NCBI RefSeq assembly: GCF_005517195.1
Contig: NZ_CP040244.1
Span: forward strand, 5,040,001 to 5,104,000
Direction: 5' to 3'
Source of the DNA: Streptomyces vilmorinianum
GTDB lineage: Bacteria > Actinomycetota > Actinomycetes > Streptomycetales > Streptomycetaceae
DNA: 64,000 bases
Below are positions 1 through 8,723 of this stretch, piece after piece (position 1 is the first letter of the stretch; every line of letters starts with the position of its first letter). A model generated the notes under the pieces. It did not search any database, was not told the DNA's origin, and worked only from the letters and a program-made list of their open reading frames with translations. A program made the translations under genes and the position numbers.

Positions 1-159
1 CCACTCTTTCTGCATCCGTCTTTGATGACAGAGTTGCGCGAATCATTCCCTTCGCCTGAAACATTGCCTGCATCAGCCCGCAGGACTGTCACTTCTGTGC
101 CCGAATTCAGGCGAAACGTTTCCCTCGCGCAGGAATTCCGGCACCCCGATTTCAAAGGT

Positions 160-369
160 GTGTTCGTGCTCTCCTCTCCCTTCGACGCTGTCGTCGCCGT
201 CAGCGTCGCGGTCGTCATCATCGCGTGCTTCGCGGTCGGCTGTGCCACGTTCCGGAGTGTCGCCAAGGCGGCCCTGGCGGACACCAGTTCTGCGGATCGC
301 CCGCAGATCCTCAGGCAGCTCGTCGCCGTACTGCGGGCCCTCTTCTCCTTCTCGCTGCGCCGCAGGTAG
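160..369 (+). CDS. Small single-pass membrane protein, hypothetical
   Basis: Short ORF of 69 codons if begun at GTG 160. It has one strongly hydrophobic stretch (about residues 8-30, rich in V, A and I, with a Cys) and a basic C-terminus ending in RRR, which suggests a single-pass protein with an inside-positive tail. The frame stays open upstream to TTG 22/ATG 25, but that part is polar and low in support, so I prefer the GTG. It lies 77 bases ahead of the nuclease/NTPase gene on the same strand. No family recognised; function unknown. Confidence 0.4.
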   Translation: MFVLSSPFDAVVAVSVAVVIIACFAVGCATFRSVAKAALADTSSADRPQILRQLVAVLRALFSFSLRRR

Positions 370-446
370 CCGCCTGAAGGGGTGGGCGCGCGACATACCG
401 CGCGCTCACCCGCCCCGCTTCACATCGCCGCACCTGGGAGCCCTCC

Positions 447-2297
447 TTGCTTCGTGATACCGCCTCCAACGCCGCAGCTCAGGGTCTGAACGGAACGCTG
501 TCCCTGCGACTGACGGAACAGTTCGTGCACGACCACGGGCACCAGCCCAGTGCGGCCGAGGTGCGGTCGTGGGAACGCAGCCTGCCCGCCTTGATGAGCG
601 TGCTGCTCGAAGCGGGACTTCACGATGTGACGGTGCTCCTGGAGTACGGGCTGCCCCTGACCAGCAAAAGAGCCGACGCCGTCCTGGCGGGCATGCACCC
701 GAGGACGGGCGAGCCGTCCTACGTCGTCATCGAGCTCAAGCAGTGGAGTCAGGCGGAGCCTGAGGACGAGGAACCCCTCCTGTGCCGCGTCGATGCCTAC
801 ACGCGCCCCGTTCTCAACCCCATCGAGCAGGTGCGCGGCTACTGCGACTACCTCGTCTCGTTCAACGGAGCGCTCGGTGATCACCCCGAGCGCATAGCGG
901 GAGCCGCGTATCTCCACAACGCCACCGAGTTCGGCATCTCTGGGCTCACGGAGGTCGGTATAAGTGAGCGCGGGAGGCTGTTCAGCGAAGAACGCCGCGG
1001 CGAATTCATCACTTTCCTCCAGTCACGGCTGGCACCCTTCAGCGGCGCCGCTGCCGCCGACGAGCTGCTCGCCGGCAAGATCGGCCCTTCCAAGCAACTG
1101 ATGGCCGTCGCCGCTCAAGAGGTCCGCGAGCGTGAGCAGTTCGTACTCTTGGACGAACAGCGGGTTGCATACGAAACGGTCATGCGCGCGGTTCGCCACG
1201 CCGCGCAGGCGGACCGCAAGAACGTCGTGGTGGTCACCGGCGGACCGGGGACGGGCAAGAGCGTCATCGCCCTCTCCCTGCTCGGCGAGTTGTACCGCCA
1301 GGGACGGCCGGCCCTGCACGCGACGGGATCCCAGTCGTTCACGAAGACGATGCGCAAGGTCGCCGGCGCGCGGAAACGTGAAGTGCAGGATCTCTTCAAG
1401 TACTTCAACAGCTTCATGACTGCTGAGCGCAACGCACTCGACGTCATCGTCTGCGACGAGGCTCATCGCATGCGCAAGACATCGGCGAATCGTTACACCC
1501 CTGCGAACCAGCGAAGCGATCGGCCGCAGGTGGACGAACTGATCGACGCCGCCCGCGTTCCGGTGTTCCTCCTCGACGAGCACCAGATCGTTCGGCCGGG
1601 CGAGATGGGCAACGTCGACCAGATCCGCGCGGCCGCCTCCGCAAAGGGTCTGTCCTGCACGGTCATTCCTCTGGACAGCCAGTTCCGGTGTGGTGGCAGC
1701 GACGCCTACCTCCGCTGGGTACTGCGACTTCTGGGTCTGGCGTCGGGTGGGCCTGTGGTGTGGGATCCGGACGACAAGATGCAGCTCATGGTGGCTGACA
1801 CTCCCGACGAGATGGAGGCGTTCCTCGAGAGCAAGAGGGACCAGGGGTACGGCGCTCGCATGTCTGCCGGCTACTGCTGGAAATGGACGAAGGAGACGGC
1901 TCCAGGCCATCCTCTTCCCGCCGACGTGGTCATTGGCGACTGGGAGCGACCGTGGAACGTCTTCGGCGATCGCGCGGTGGGCGGCGCGCCGCCCTCGGCC
2001 CTGTGGGCCACCGATCCCGCCGGCTTCGGACAAGTCGGTTGTGTCTACACCGCCCAGGGCTTCGAGTACGACTGGAGCGGGGTCATCCTCGGTCCCGACC
2101 TGGTCTGGCGGGACGGTGGCTGGGTGACGGACCGTACGCAGTCGAAGGACCCGGCCTTCAAGCGATCTACACCTGACGCCGATGTCGATCTCCTCATCCG
2201 CAACACCTACAAGGTCCTGCTGACGCGCGGCATGATCGGCACAGTCGTCTACTCCACAGACGAGCAGACCAGGGCGAAGTTGCGCGAGCTCATCTGA
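447..2297 (+). CDS. PD-(D/E)XK nuclease-like / DUF2075-type P-loop NTPase
   Basis: A 616-residue protein begun at TTG 447, with GGGAG six bases upstream. The N-terminal part carries a PD-(D/E)XK-like core, D77 followed by E96-L97-K98. The second half is a superfamily 1-type P-loop NTPase as in DUF2075 proteins: Walker A GGPGTGKS at 265-272, Walker B with DEAH at 337-340, an LLDEHQ motif near 375, and C-terminal motifs YTAQGFEYD and LLTRG typical of helicase motifs V-VI. Such architectures act on nucleic acids and are often found in accessory or defence settings, but the substrate cannot be read from sequence. The neighbours give no functional context. Confidence 0.85.
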   Translation: MLRDTASNAAAQGLNGTLSLRLTEQFVHDHGHQPSAAEVRSWERSLPALMSVLLEAGLHDVTVLLEYGLPLTSKRADAVLAGMHPRTGEPSYVVIELKQWSQAEPEDEEPLLCRVDAYTRPVLNPIEQVRGYCDYLVSFNGALGDHPERIAGAAYLHNATEFGISGLTEVGISERGRLFSEERRGEFITFLQSRLAPFSGAAAADELLAGKIGPSKQLMAVAAQEVREREQFVLLDEQRVAYETVMRAVRHAAQADRKNVVVVTGGPGTGKSVIALSLLGELYRQGRPALHATGSQSFTKTMRKVAGARKREVQDLFKYFNSFMTAERNALDVIVCDEAHRMRKTSANRYTPANQRSDRPQVDELIDAARVPVFLLDEHQIVRPGEMGNVDQIRAAASAKGLSCTVIPLDSQFRCGGSDAYLRWVLRLLGLASGGPVVWDPDDKMQLMVADTPDEMEAFLESKRDQGYGARMSAGYCWKWTKETAPGHPLPADVVIGDWERPWNVFGDRAVGGAPPSALWATDPAGFGQVGCVYTAQGFEYDWSGVILGPDLVWRDGGWVTDRTQSKDPAFKRSTPDADVDLLIRNTYKVLLTRGMIGTVVYSTDEQTRAKLRELI

Positions 2298-2323
2298 GGC
2301 CGAGAACTCCGCACGAAGCCCTC

Positions 2324-3274
2324 CTAGCTCACCACGATCGTGCGCTGGGCCGAGAAGTCGCCCCAGGTGCCGTCGGGGAGGCGGGCGCGGAGTTTGAGGG
2401 TGTGGCGGGTGCCGGGGGTGGTGGGGACCGTGAAGGTGTAGGTGGCACGGCCGGGTGGGGGGTCGGCGCCCCAGACGATGGTCGTCGCGAGGGAGTCGTC
2501 GAGGAAGAGCTGGTGCTCCTTGACCGGGGCGCCGGTCTTCGGTGGGGTCCAGGTCAGGGTGACCTCGCCCTGGGTGGACGTCACCTTCAGGTCCGTGGGG
2601 GCGGTGTTGGGGGCGGCGCCCGGGGCCGGGGTCGTAGTGAGGTCGGCGGGGTCGCTGTCCGGGGAGGAGTTCTCGGCGGCGTCGCGGGCGCGGACGGTGA
2701 AGGAGTAGACCGTGCCGGGGCGCAGGCCGGTGATGTGGGCGGTGGTGGCCGTGCCGGGGACGGTGTGGACGCGGGCGTCGGCCTGGTGGATGTCGTACGC
2801 GGTGACCCTGGTGTCGTCGCGGGCGGGGGTCCAGGTCAGGGTGGCCGCGTGGCTGCCGTCGGGGGTGGCGCGCAGGTTCTTCGGGGTGGACGGGGGCGTG
2901 CGGTCCTCGGCGGTCGCGGCCAGCGTCGTCGCGGGGACGGGGGCGCTGTGCGGGGAGCGGTTTCCGGCGGCGTCGCGGGCGCGGACGGTGAAGGTGTAGG
3001 GCGTGGCGGGCGTGAGGTTCACGATGTCGGTCATGAGCGTCGTGGCGGGGAGGTCCTTCACCTTGCGGCCCTGTTGGTAGACCTCGTAGCCGGTGACGGC
3101 GCGGTCGTCGGTGGCCGCGCTCCACATGACGTGGACGGTGCGGGCGCTGCCGGAGGCGGCGGTCACGCCCGTGGGGGCGGTCGGGCTTCGGGTGTCCTTG
3201 GCGGCGGCCGGGGAGCAGCCCGCGAGCGAGACGGCGACAACGGTCAACACGCTTGCGGCGAGCGGGCGTTGCAC
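2324..3274 (-). CDS. Secreted lipoprotein with three fibronectin type III domains
   Basis: A 316-residue protein from GTG 3274; GGAGG lies seven bases upstream. The N-terminus is a lipoprotein signal with lipobox LAGC, so the mature protein should be anchored to the outer face of the membrane. Three FN3 modules follow (about residues 32-125, 128-220 and 225-316), each with the usual strand signatures such as YTFTVRARDAAGN and YSFTVRARDAAEN. The first two are close copies, which suggests internal duplication. FN3 modules in streptomycetes usually link or present enzymes, yet no catalytic domain is present here. It probably binds carbohydrate or wall material; that role is inference. Confidence 0.8.
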   Translation of the reverse strand: MQRPLAASVLTVVAVSLAGCSPAAAKDTRSPTAPTGVTAASGSARTVHVMWSAATDDRAVTGYEVYQQGRKVKDLPATTLMTDIVNLTPATPYTFTVRARDAAGNRSPHSAPVPATTLAATAEDRTPPSTPKNLRATPDGSHAATLTWTPARDDTRVTAYDIHQADARVHTVPGTATTAHITGLRPGTVYSFTVRARDAAENSSPDSDPADLTTTPAPGAAPNTAPTDLKVTSTQGEVTLTWTPPKTGAPVKEHQLFLDDSLATTIVWGADPPPGRATYTFTVPTTPGTRHTLKLRARLPDGTWGDFSAQRTIVVS

Positions 3275-3406
3275 AGGAATGCCTCCGTCCGTCGAAATGG
3301 TCCAGACCTGTATGGCACGGCGGCCGCACACCCGCAAGGGGGCCGCTGTCAGTGGGGTGCGCTTCACTGGATTCGTCACTCTCCGTGACCGACAACAGGG
3401 GGAATC

Positions 3407-3985
3407 ATGACGGACCGTACGACCTATGTGACGCTCGCCGGGCTGCGCGAGCGCGGCTGGAGCGACGCGATGGTGCGCGACCTGCTGGGCGCGCCCGATG
3501 TGCAGGGACGCGATCCGCGGCGCTGGTCGCTCGCGCCCGTGCGGCTGTACCGCGTGGCACGGGTGGAGGCGGTGGAGCGGACACCGGAGTTCACGCAGTG
3601 CGCGGCCGCCTCGGGGCGGCGCTCCTCCGCCGCGGAGGCGGGCGCGGAGCGCCGGCGTGAGGCGGTCCTGGCCGCGATCCACGCGGAGCCGATCGCGGTG
3701 CCCCGGCTCCCGGCGGCCGAACTGGAGCGCCGCGCGGTCCGCCACCGCCATCTGCTCGGGGCCCGCAGCCCCGGCGGGGTCGCGGCCGGGGCGCTGGTGC
3801 GATGGCAGGTGAGCTATCTGCGGCACGCCCTGTCGCGGTACGAGACGCTGCTCGACGGGCTGTACGGGTCGACGGGGCGGGCGGAGGCCGAAAGGCTGCT
3901 GAGCAGGCGGCTGTACGAGGCGATCGCCGAGGCGTATCCGGCGCTCGCGCGGGAGTGCCGACGGCGGATCGGGGCCGAGAGGTGA
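3407..3985 (+). CDS. Conserved hypothetical protein
   Basis: 192 residues from ATG 3407, preceded by the purine-rich stretch CAGGGGGAATC. The first 50 residues (LAGLRERGWSDAMVRDLLG, then DPRRWSLAPVRLY) resemble a small helical DNA-binding or adaptor module seen at the start of many actinobacterial hypothetical proteins. The rest is helical, Ala/Arg-rich and ends in a region with several Leu and Arg heptads. No catalytic motif seen. It is ten bases ahead of the next ORF region but probably not functionally tied to it. Confidence 0.65.
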   Translation: MTDRTTYVTLAGLRERGWSDAMVRDLLGAPDVQGRDPRRWSLAPVRLYRVARVEAVERTPEFTQCAAASGRRSSAAEAGAERRREAVLAAIHAEPIAVPRLPAAELERRAVRHRHLLGARSPGGVAAGALVRWQVSYLRHALSRYETLLDGLYGSTGRAEAERLLSRRLYEAIAEAYPALARECRRRIGAER

Positions 3986-4027
3986 GGCCCCGCGATGAGT
4001 TTCGGCGGGCCGGCCGGTCTGTTCTGT

Positions 4028-4621
4028 ATGGAGAAGACGACGGAGATCGATCTGGGGCCCGCCGCCCGGCGCATGGCGAGGCTCGCGGCGGACATCGACG
4101 ACGAGCGGCTCGGGGACCCGACCCCGTGTCCCGACTACGCGGTACGGGAGCTGCTCGCCCATGTCGCCGATCTGAGCGTGGCCTTCCGGGACGCGGCCCG
4201 CAAGGACTTCGGCCCGACGACCGCCACGGCGCCGGCATCGGTCCGGCCCGTCCTGGACGACGACTGGCGCACCGCGCTGCCGAAGGCGCTGGAGGAGCTG
4301 GCGGCGGCCTGGCGCGAGCCGGGCGCCTGGGAGGGGGACACACAGGCGGGTGGGGTCGAACTGCCGGCTTCCGTCATGGGGCGGGTCGCGCTCGACGAAC
4401 TGCTGATCCACGGCTGGGACCTGGCCCGGGCGACGGGTCAGGAGTACGAGGTGAGCGAGGAGGAACTGGCGGTGTCCGAGGCCCTGTTGAGCCCTGCGGA
4501 GGACGCGGCCCCTGGCGAGGACGGCTTCTTCGGCCCGATCGTCGCCGTCCCGGAGGAGGCGCCCCTCCTCGACCGGGTGATCGGCCTGAGCGGGCGCCGG
4601 CCGGACTGGCGCCCGAAGTAG
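4028..4621 (+). CDS. TIGR03086-type metal-binding protein (DinB/maleylpyruvate isomerase-like)
   Basis: 197 residues from ATG 4028; the frame is open to 3995 but the family begins near the MEKTTEIDL start. It shows the mycothiol-dependent maleylpyruvate isomerase/DinB-like pattern: N-terminal helix ending in TPCPDYAVRELLAHV (first metal His) and a central VALDELLIHGWDLARATGQ (second His region). Members are small four-helix-bundle metal proteins, often thiol-dependent transferases; the substrate of this one is unknown. It converges on the racemase gene with only 12 bases between stops. Confidence 0.75.
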   Translation: MEKTTEIDLGPAARRMARLAADIDDERLGDPTPCPDYAVRELLAHVADLSVAFRDAARKDFGPTTATAPASVRPVLDDDWRTALPKALEELAAAWREPGAWEGDTQAGGVELPASVMGRVALDELLIHGWDLARATGQEYEVSEEELAVSEALLSPAEDAAPGEDGFFGPIVAVPEEAPLLDRVIGLSGRRPDWRPK

Positions 4622-4633
4622 CCCGCGCGACGG

Positions 4634-5371
4634 TCAGGGGGTGGTGGAGGCGACCCGCGTCACGCCGAGGTCCGCGAGTCTGCGGCAGGCAGCCGGGATC
4701 GGTGCGATCACCGGGGTCGAGAAGCGGGCGCGGAGGGACTCGGCCGCCTCGCCCAGAGGGCCGCCGCCGATGACGACCGCCCGCGCTCCGTCCCGTACGA
4801 CGCAGTCTCTGACGGCCCGGGCCAGGCTCTCGCGCAGCGACTCGGGGTCGCGGGCGAGGAGTTCGGGGTCGTCGTCCGTCAGGCGGAGGCCGGTGTACCG
4901 GTCGGCGAGGCCGAGGTGGGCGACCCGGCGCGCGATCGCGCCCGCGAGGAGGGGTGTCGTCGTCGCGATGCCGAAGGGACGGCCTCCCGCGGACGCCTCC
5001 AGGAGGGCGGCCTCGCCGATGCCCACGACCGGGACCCTTGCCAGAGCGCGCAGTTCGTCGATCCCCGGGTCGCCGAACGCCGCCACGATCAGGGCCGCGC
5101 AGTCGCGTGTCGCCAGCGCCCGGCGGCCGGTCGCGAGCACTTCGGGGGCCGCGGCCGCGAGCGACGCCGGGTCGGTCAGCATGCGGGGGCCGCGTGCCAC
5201 GGTCAGGCCGTGGACGGGGACCGCCGGGCCGAGCGTCCGCCGCGCGAGCGCGGTCATCATCGCCGTCGTGGTCACGGAGGTGTTGGGGTTGACGAGCACG
5301 ACCGGACGCGCGACGCCGGCCCCCGCGTCGTACGCGGGGGCCGGCTCGGGGAACGGACGGGGCGCGTTCAG
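4634..5371 (-). CDS. Asp/Glu/hydantoin racemase family protein, possible allantoin racemase
   Basis: About 245 residues. The conserved N-terminal VLVNPNTS of hydantoin/allantoin racemases and two racemase cysteine regions (around CAALIVAAFGDPG and a C-terminal VIGGGPLGE/PVIAPIPAA segment) place it in the HyuE family, although the second canonical Cys is not obvious. It is the last gene of a minus-strand purine-catabolism run, so allantoin racemisation after uricase is a reasonable guess. Odd point: there is no ATG, GTG or TTG in frame between the permease stop region and VLVNPNTS. The best candidate is CTG 5371, which overlaps the permease TGA as CTGA. Starting at the later GTG would remove the conserved motif. 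Confidence 0.75.
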   Translation of the reverse strand: MNAPRPFPEPAPAYDAGAGVARPVVLVNPNTSVTTTAMMTALARRTLGPAVPVHGLTVARGPRMLTDPASLAAAAPEVLATGRRALATRDCAALIVAAFGDPGIDELRALARVPVVGIGEAALLEASAGGRPFGIATTTPLLAGAIARRVAHLGLADRYTGLRLTDDDPELLARDPESLRESLARAVRDCVVRDGARAVVIGGGPLGEAAESLRARFSTPVIAPIPAACRRLADLGVTRVASTTP

Positions 5372-6819
5372 TGGACGTGCGCCGCCTTGGCCGTGCGGGC
5401 CTCGGAGATCTCCTCGCCCGGCTCCATCGGCGCGGTGACCGTGTCCTCGTCCCGGCGCCTGCCGAGGTGGTTGAAGACCAGGTTCAGCAGGACCGCCGCG
5501 ACGCAGCCGGTCGAGATGCCCGAGTCCAGGATGATCTTCGCGGTCTCCGGGAAGGCGTGGTAGAACTCCGGCTCCGTGATCGGGATGATGCCGACGGCGA
5601 GCGAGACCGCGACGATCAGCACGTTGTTGTCCTTCTCCAGACCGGCCTTGACGAGGGTCTGGATGCCGCTCGCCGCGACCGAGCCGAAGAGGACCACGCC
5701 CGCGCCGCCGAGCACCGGCCGGGGGACGACGGAGATCAGCGAGGCGGCGATCGGCGAGAGGCCCATCAGGACCAGGAAGGCGCCACCGCAGGCGACCACG
5801 AACCGGCTGCGGATCTTCGTCATCGCGACGAGCCCGATGTTCTGCGCGAAGGCGCTGCACATGAAGCCGTTGAAGAGCGGGCTGAGGGCCGAGCCGAGCG
5901 TGTCGGCGCGCAGTCCGGCCGCGATCGTCTTCTCGTCGGCCGGCCGCTCGACGATCTCGCCGAGCGCCAGCATGTCGGCGGTCGACTCGGTCATCGAGAC
6001 GAGCATGACCACACACATCGAGATGATCGCGGCGAGCGCGAACTGCGGGGCGCCGAAGTGGAACGGCGTCGGGAAGCCGACGACGGACGCCTCGGTCACC
6101 GGGCTGAAGTCCGTGACGCCGAACGGGATCGCGATGAGGGTGCCGAGACCCAGGCCGACGAGGACGGCGATCTGCTTCAGGAAGCCGCGGGTGAAGCGGC
6201 GCAGGACGAGCACGACGACGAGCGTGATCGCGGCGAGGGTCAGATAGGTCGTCGAACCGTAGTCCTCCGCCGCCGGATTGGGGCCCTGGGCCCAGCCGAA
6301 GGCGACGGGCAGGAGCGAGACACCGATGAGGGTGATCACGGTGCCGGTGACGACCGGCGGGAAGAAGCGGACGAGCTTGGAGAAGTACGGGGCGGCTATG
6401 AAGCCGAGCACGCCGGCGACGATGATCGCGCCGAAGATGACCGGGAGGGCGTCGGCCTTGTCGTCGGTGGTGTCGACGATCGCGAGCATGGGCGCGACAC
6501 CGGCGAAGGTGACGCCGTTGACGAACGGCAGCCGGGCGCCGATCTTCCAGATGCCGAGCGTCTGGAGGAAGGTGGCGAGCCCGGCGGTGAAGAGGCTGGC
6601 TCCGGTGAGGAAGGTCAGTTCGGTGCCGGAGAGTCCGACGGCCGCGCCGACGATCAGGGGCGGGGCCACCACCCCCGCGTACATGGCGGCCACGTGCTGC
6701 AGGCCGCTGGTGAACATTTTCAGGGGCGGCAGCGTCTCGTCGACCGGATGCTTCCGGTCTTCCGTGTCGGTGGCGCTTTCGTCGTGTGCATCATTGCGAA
6801 CCCTGGGCGTGGCGGCCAC
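5368..6819 (-). CDS. NCS2-family nucleobase (uracil/xanthine/urate) permease
   Basis: 483 residues, about 14 hydrophobic segments, with a hydrophilic N-terminal tail of some 35 residues. It has the NCS2 signatures, including QNIGL after SAFA, and the TESTADMLALGE segment that corresponds to the substrate-binding glutamate region of UraA/UapA. NCS2 carriers import uracil, xanthine or urate with protons or sodium. The setting, between 8-oxoguanine deaminase and a racemase in a purine-degradation block, favours a purine (xanthine or urate). It lies 300 bases downstream of the deaminase, probably behind its own signals. Confidence 0.9.
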   Translation of the reverse strand: MAATPRVRNDAHDESATDTEDRKHPVDETLPPLKMFTSGLQHVAAMYAGVVAPPLIVGAAVGLSGTELTFLTGASLFTAGLATFLQTLGIWKIGARLPFVNGVTFAGVAPMLAIVDTTDDKADALPVIFGAIIVAGVLGFIAAPYFSKLVRFFPPVVTGTVITLIGVSLLPVAFGWAQGPNPAAEDYGSTTYLTLAAITLVVVLVLRRFTRGFLKQIAVLVGLGLGTLIAIPFGVTDFSPVTEASVVGFPTPFHFGAPQFALAAIISMCVVMLVSMTESTADMLALGEIVERPADEKTIAAGLRADTLGSALSPLFNGFMCSAFAQNIGLVAMTKIRSRFVVACGGAFLVLMGLSPIAASLISVVPRPVLGGAGVVLFGSVAASGIQTLVKAGLEKDNNVLIVAVSLAVGIIPITEPEFYHAFPETAKIILDSGISTGCVAAVLLNLVFNHLGRRRDEDTVTAPMEPGEEISEARTAKAAHVH

Positions 6820-7119
6820 GGCGGTTCCTCCGGTCGGTTACACGTCGGCGATGACGAGGATGTCAAGGAGGTGGTGCAAAGTGGTGCAGATCGAGCGCCT
6901 CACGGTGTGCGGCTCATGAGGACATGGGTGGGGGGACGTCACGCGGGCTTGGGGGGTCCGCGACGGGTGTGCCCTGGGAGGGGTGGACACAGTCGACCGT
7001 CCGGGGGGCGCCGTACCTCTTTTCGTACGGGCACCCCCCGTCCGGCCGGCCACGGGCCCCGCTCGGGTCCGTGGCGACCGACCGAGGGCCGTCCCCCTCG
7101 GTCGGACTCCTTGGGGAGG
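6820..7119. other. Intergenic spacer between deaminase and permease, hairpins only
   Basis: Three hundred bases without a convincing gene. It contains two strong inverted repeats. One (7002-7040) has G/C-run arms around CCGTAC...GTACGG. The other (7078-7105) has the perfect 11-base arm CCGACCGAGGG and a 6-base loop. Both lie just past the deaminase stop on the minus strand. The part next to the permease start (6820-6910) is where its promoter must lie; I could not pick a convincing -10/-35 pair there. Confidence 0.6.
7078..7105 (-). terminator. Hairpin downstream of 8-oxoguanine deaminase
   Basis: Perfect 11-bp stem CCGACCGAGGG/CCCTCGGTCGG with a six-base loop, starting 15 bases beyond the deaminase stop on the minus strand. 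There is no T-run, as is usual for streptomycete terminators. It would separate the deaminase transcript from the permease. Confidence 0.5.
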
Positions 7120-8511
7120 TCAGCCCTGGGCCGTGATGCGGGCCAGGCGCTGGGCCTCCGCGCGCGCGTCGCGCGCGATCTGCTCCTCGTCCGCGAAGAG
7201 CAGGCGGTTGTTCTCGACGATCTGCTTGCCGTTGACGAACGAGGCCGTCACCGGGGCGGCAGCGCCGAAGACGATCGCGGTCACCGGGTCGGCGATCGAG
7301 GAGTGCCCGAGGCCGTCGATCTTCCAGAGCACGAAGTCGGCGAGCTTGCCGGCCTCGAGCGAACCGATCGAGTCGGCCCGGCCGAGGACCTGGGCGCCGC
7401 CGAACGTACCGAGGCGCAGGGCCTGACGGGCGTTGAGCGCGGCCTCGCGGTGGGCGCCGAGGCGGTTGACCAGGAGCGCGTTGCGCAGCTCGGTGTGGAG
7501 CTCGCCCGACTCGTTGGAGGCGGTGCCGTCGACGCCGAGGCCGACCGGGACGCCCGCCTTGAGCATGTCCGGGACCCGGGCGATGCCGGCGGCGAGACGC
7601 GCGTTGGAGGAGGGGCAGTGCGCCACGCCCGTACCGGTACGGGCGAAGGCGGCGATGTCGGAGTCGTTCATGTGGACGCAGTGCGCCATCCACACGTCCT
7701 CGCCGAGGTAGCCGGTGGACTCGAAGTAGTCGGTCGGGCCCATGCCGAACAGCTCGTGGCAGAACTTCTCCTCCTCCACGGTCTCCGAGCCGTGGGTGTG
7801 CATGCGCACACCGAGGCGGCGGCCGAGCGCCGCGCCCTCCCGGAGGAGCTCGGTGGAGATGGAGAAGGGGGAGCAGGGGGCGACGGCGACCTGGGTCATC
7901 GCGTCGAAGGAGGCGTCGTGGTGCTTCTTGACGGTCTCCTCGGTCGCGGCGAGCGCGCCCTCGGTGGTCTCGACGGCGAAGTCCGGCGGCAGGAAGCCGT
8001 CCTTCTCGCTCATGTCCATCGAGCCGCGGGCGAGGGTGAAGCGGACGCCCATGTCCTTGGCCGCGCCGATGATGGCGCCGGAGAGGTCGCCGGAGCCCTT
8101 CGGGTAGACGTAGTGGTGGTCCATCGCGGTGGTCACACCACCGCGGGCCATCATCGCGAGGGAGCCCTGCGCGGCGACGCGGACCATCGACTCGTCGATG
8201 CGCGACCAGGTCGGGTAGAGCGCGACCAGCCAGTTGAAGAGGTTGTGGTCGGTGGCCAGACCCCGGGTGATCCACTGGTAGAAGTGGTGGTGGGTGTTGA
8301 TCAGACCGGGCGTCACCAGATGACCGGTGGCGTCGATCCGGCGGACCACGTTCTCCAGGCCTTCGGGCGCCTTGCCGGCTCCGATGGACTCGATCTTGTT
8401 GTCGGCGACGACGAGGTACCCGGAGGCGTACTCGGTGTCGTTGGCGTCTACGGTCGCGATCGCGCAGTTCTCGATGACGATGCGCTGGGCTGCTGCCGAA
8501 GGTGCTGCCAT
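7120..8511 (-). CDS. 8-oxoguanine deaminase (amidohydrolase)
   Basis: 463 residues from ATG 8511, which has AAGGAA a few bases upstream; the ORF extends to 8550 but without a better ribosome site. Metal-dependent amidohydrolase: the N-terminal HxH metal motif lies within LINTHHHFYQ, further metal His in RMHTHGSE, and the late Asp in LGVDGTASNE. Whole-length similarity is to the 8-oxoguanine deaminase/cytosine deaminase-like clade, which converts 8-oxoguanine to urate plus ammonia. Its placement 200 bases downstream of uricase fits production of urate for that enzyme. Alternative: another purine or triazine hydrolase of the same clade. Confidence 0.88.
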   Translation of the reverse strand: MAAPSAAAQRIVIENCAIATVDANDTEYASGYLVVADNKIESIGAGKAPEGLENVVRRIDATGHLVTPGLINTHHHFYQWITRGLATDHNLFNWLVALYPTWSRIDESMVRVAAQGSLAMMARGGVTTAMDHHYVYPKGSGDLSGAIIGAAKDMGVRFTLARGSMDMSEKDGFLPPDFAVETTEGALAATEETVKKHHDASFDAMTQVAVAPCSPFSISTELLREGAALGRRLGVRMHTHGSETVEEEKFCHELFGMGPTDYFESTGYLGEDVWMAHCVHMNDSDIAAFARTGTGVAHCPSSNARLAAGIARVPDMLKAGVPVGLGVDGTASNESGELHTELRNALLVNRLGAHREAALNARQALRLGTFGGAQVLGRADSIGSLEAGKLADFVLWKIDGLGHSSIADPVTAIVFGAAAPVTASFVNGKQIVENNRLLFADEEQIARDARAEAQRLARITAQG

Positions 8512-8723
8512 GGCGGTGGTTCCTTCATTCCTCTGGGGTGGTGTGGGCACGGCAGGACCCTAGGAGGATTTGAGTGCCGGGACCGTGTGACGGCTCCGGG
8601 TGCCGAGGGGGTGGAAGAACAGAGGGAGGGTGACCGCGACGAGCGAGGGCGCCGGTGCCGGCCCTCCGGTGGTGGCGGCCCCCGTCCGACTGCGGGCGGG
8701 CGGGGGCGACCACACGGTGTCGC

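Noticed and set aside
2402..3388. Glycine-rich plus-strand ORF
   Set aside because: Mirror of the FN3 lipoprotein gene; low-complexity composition.
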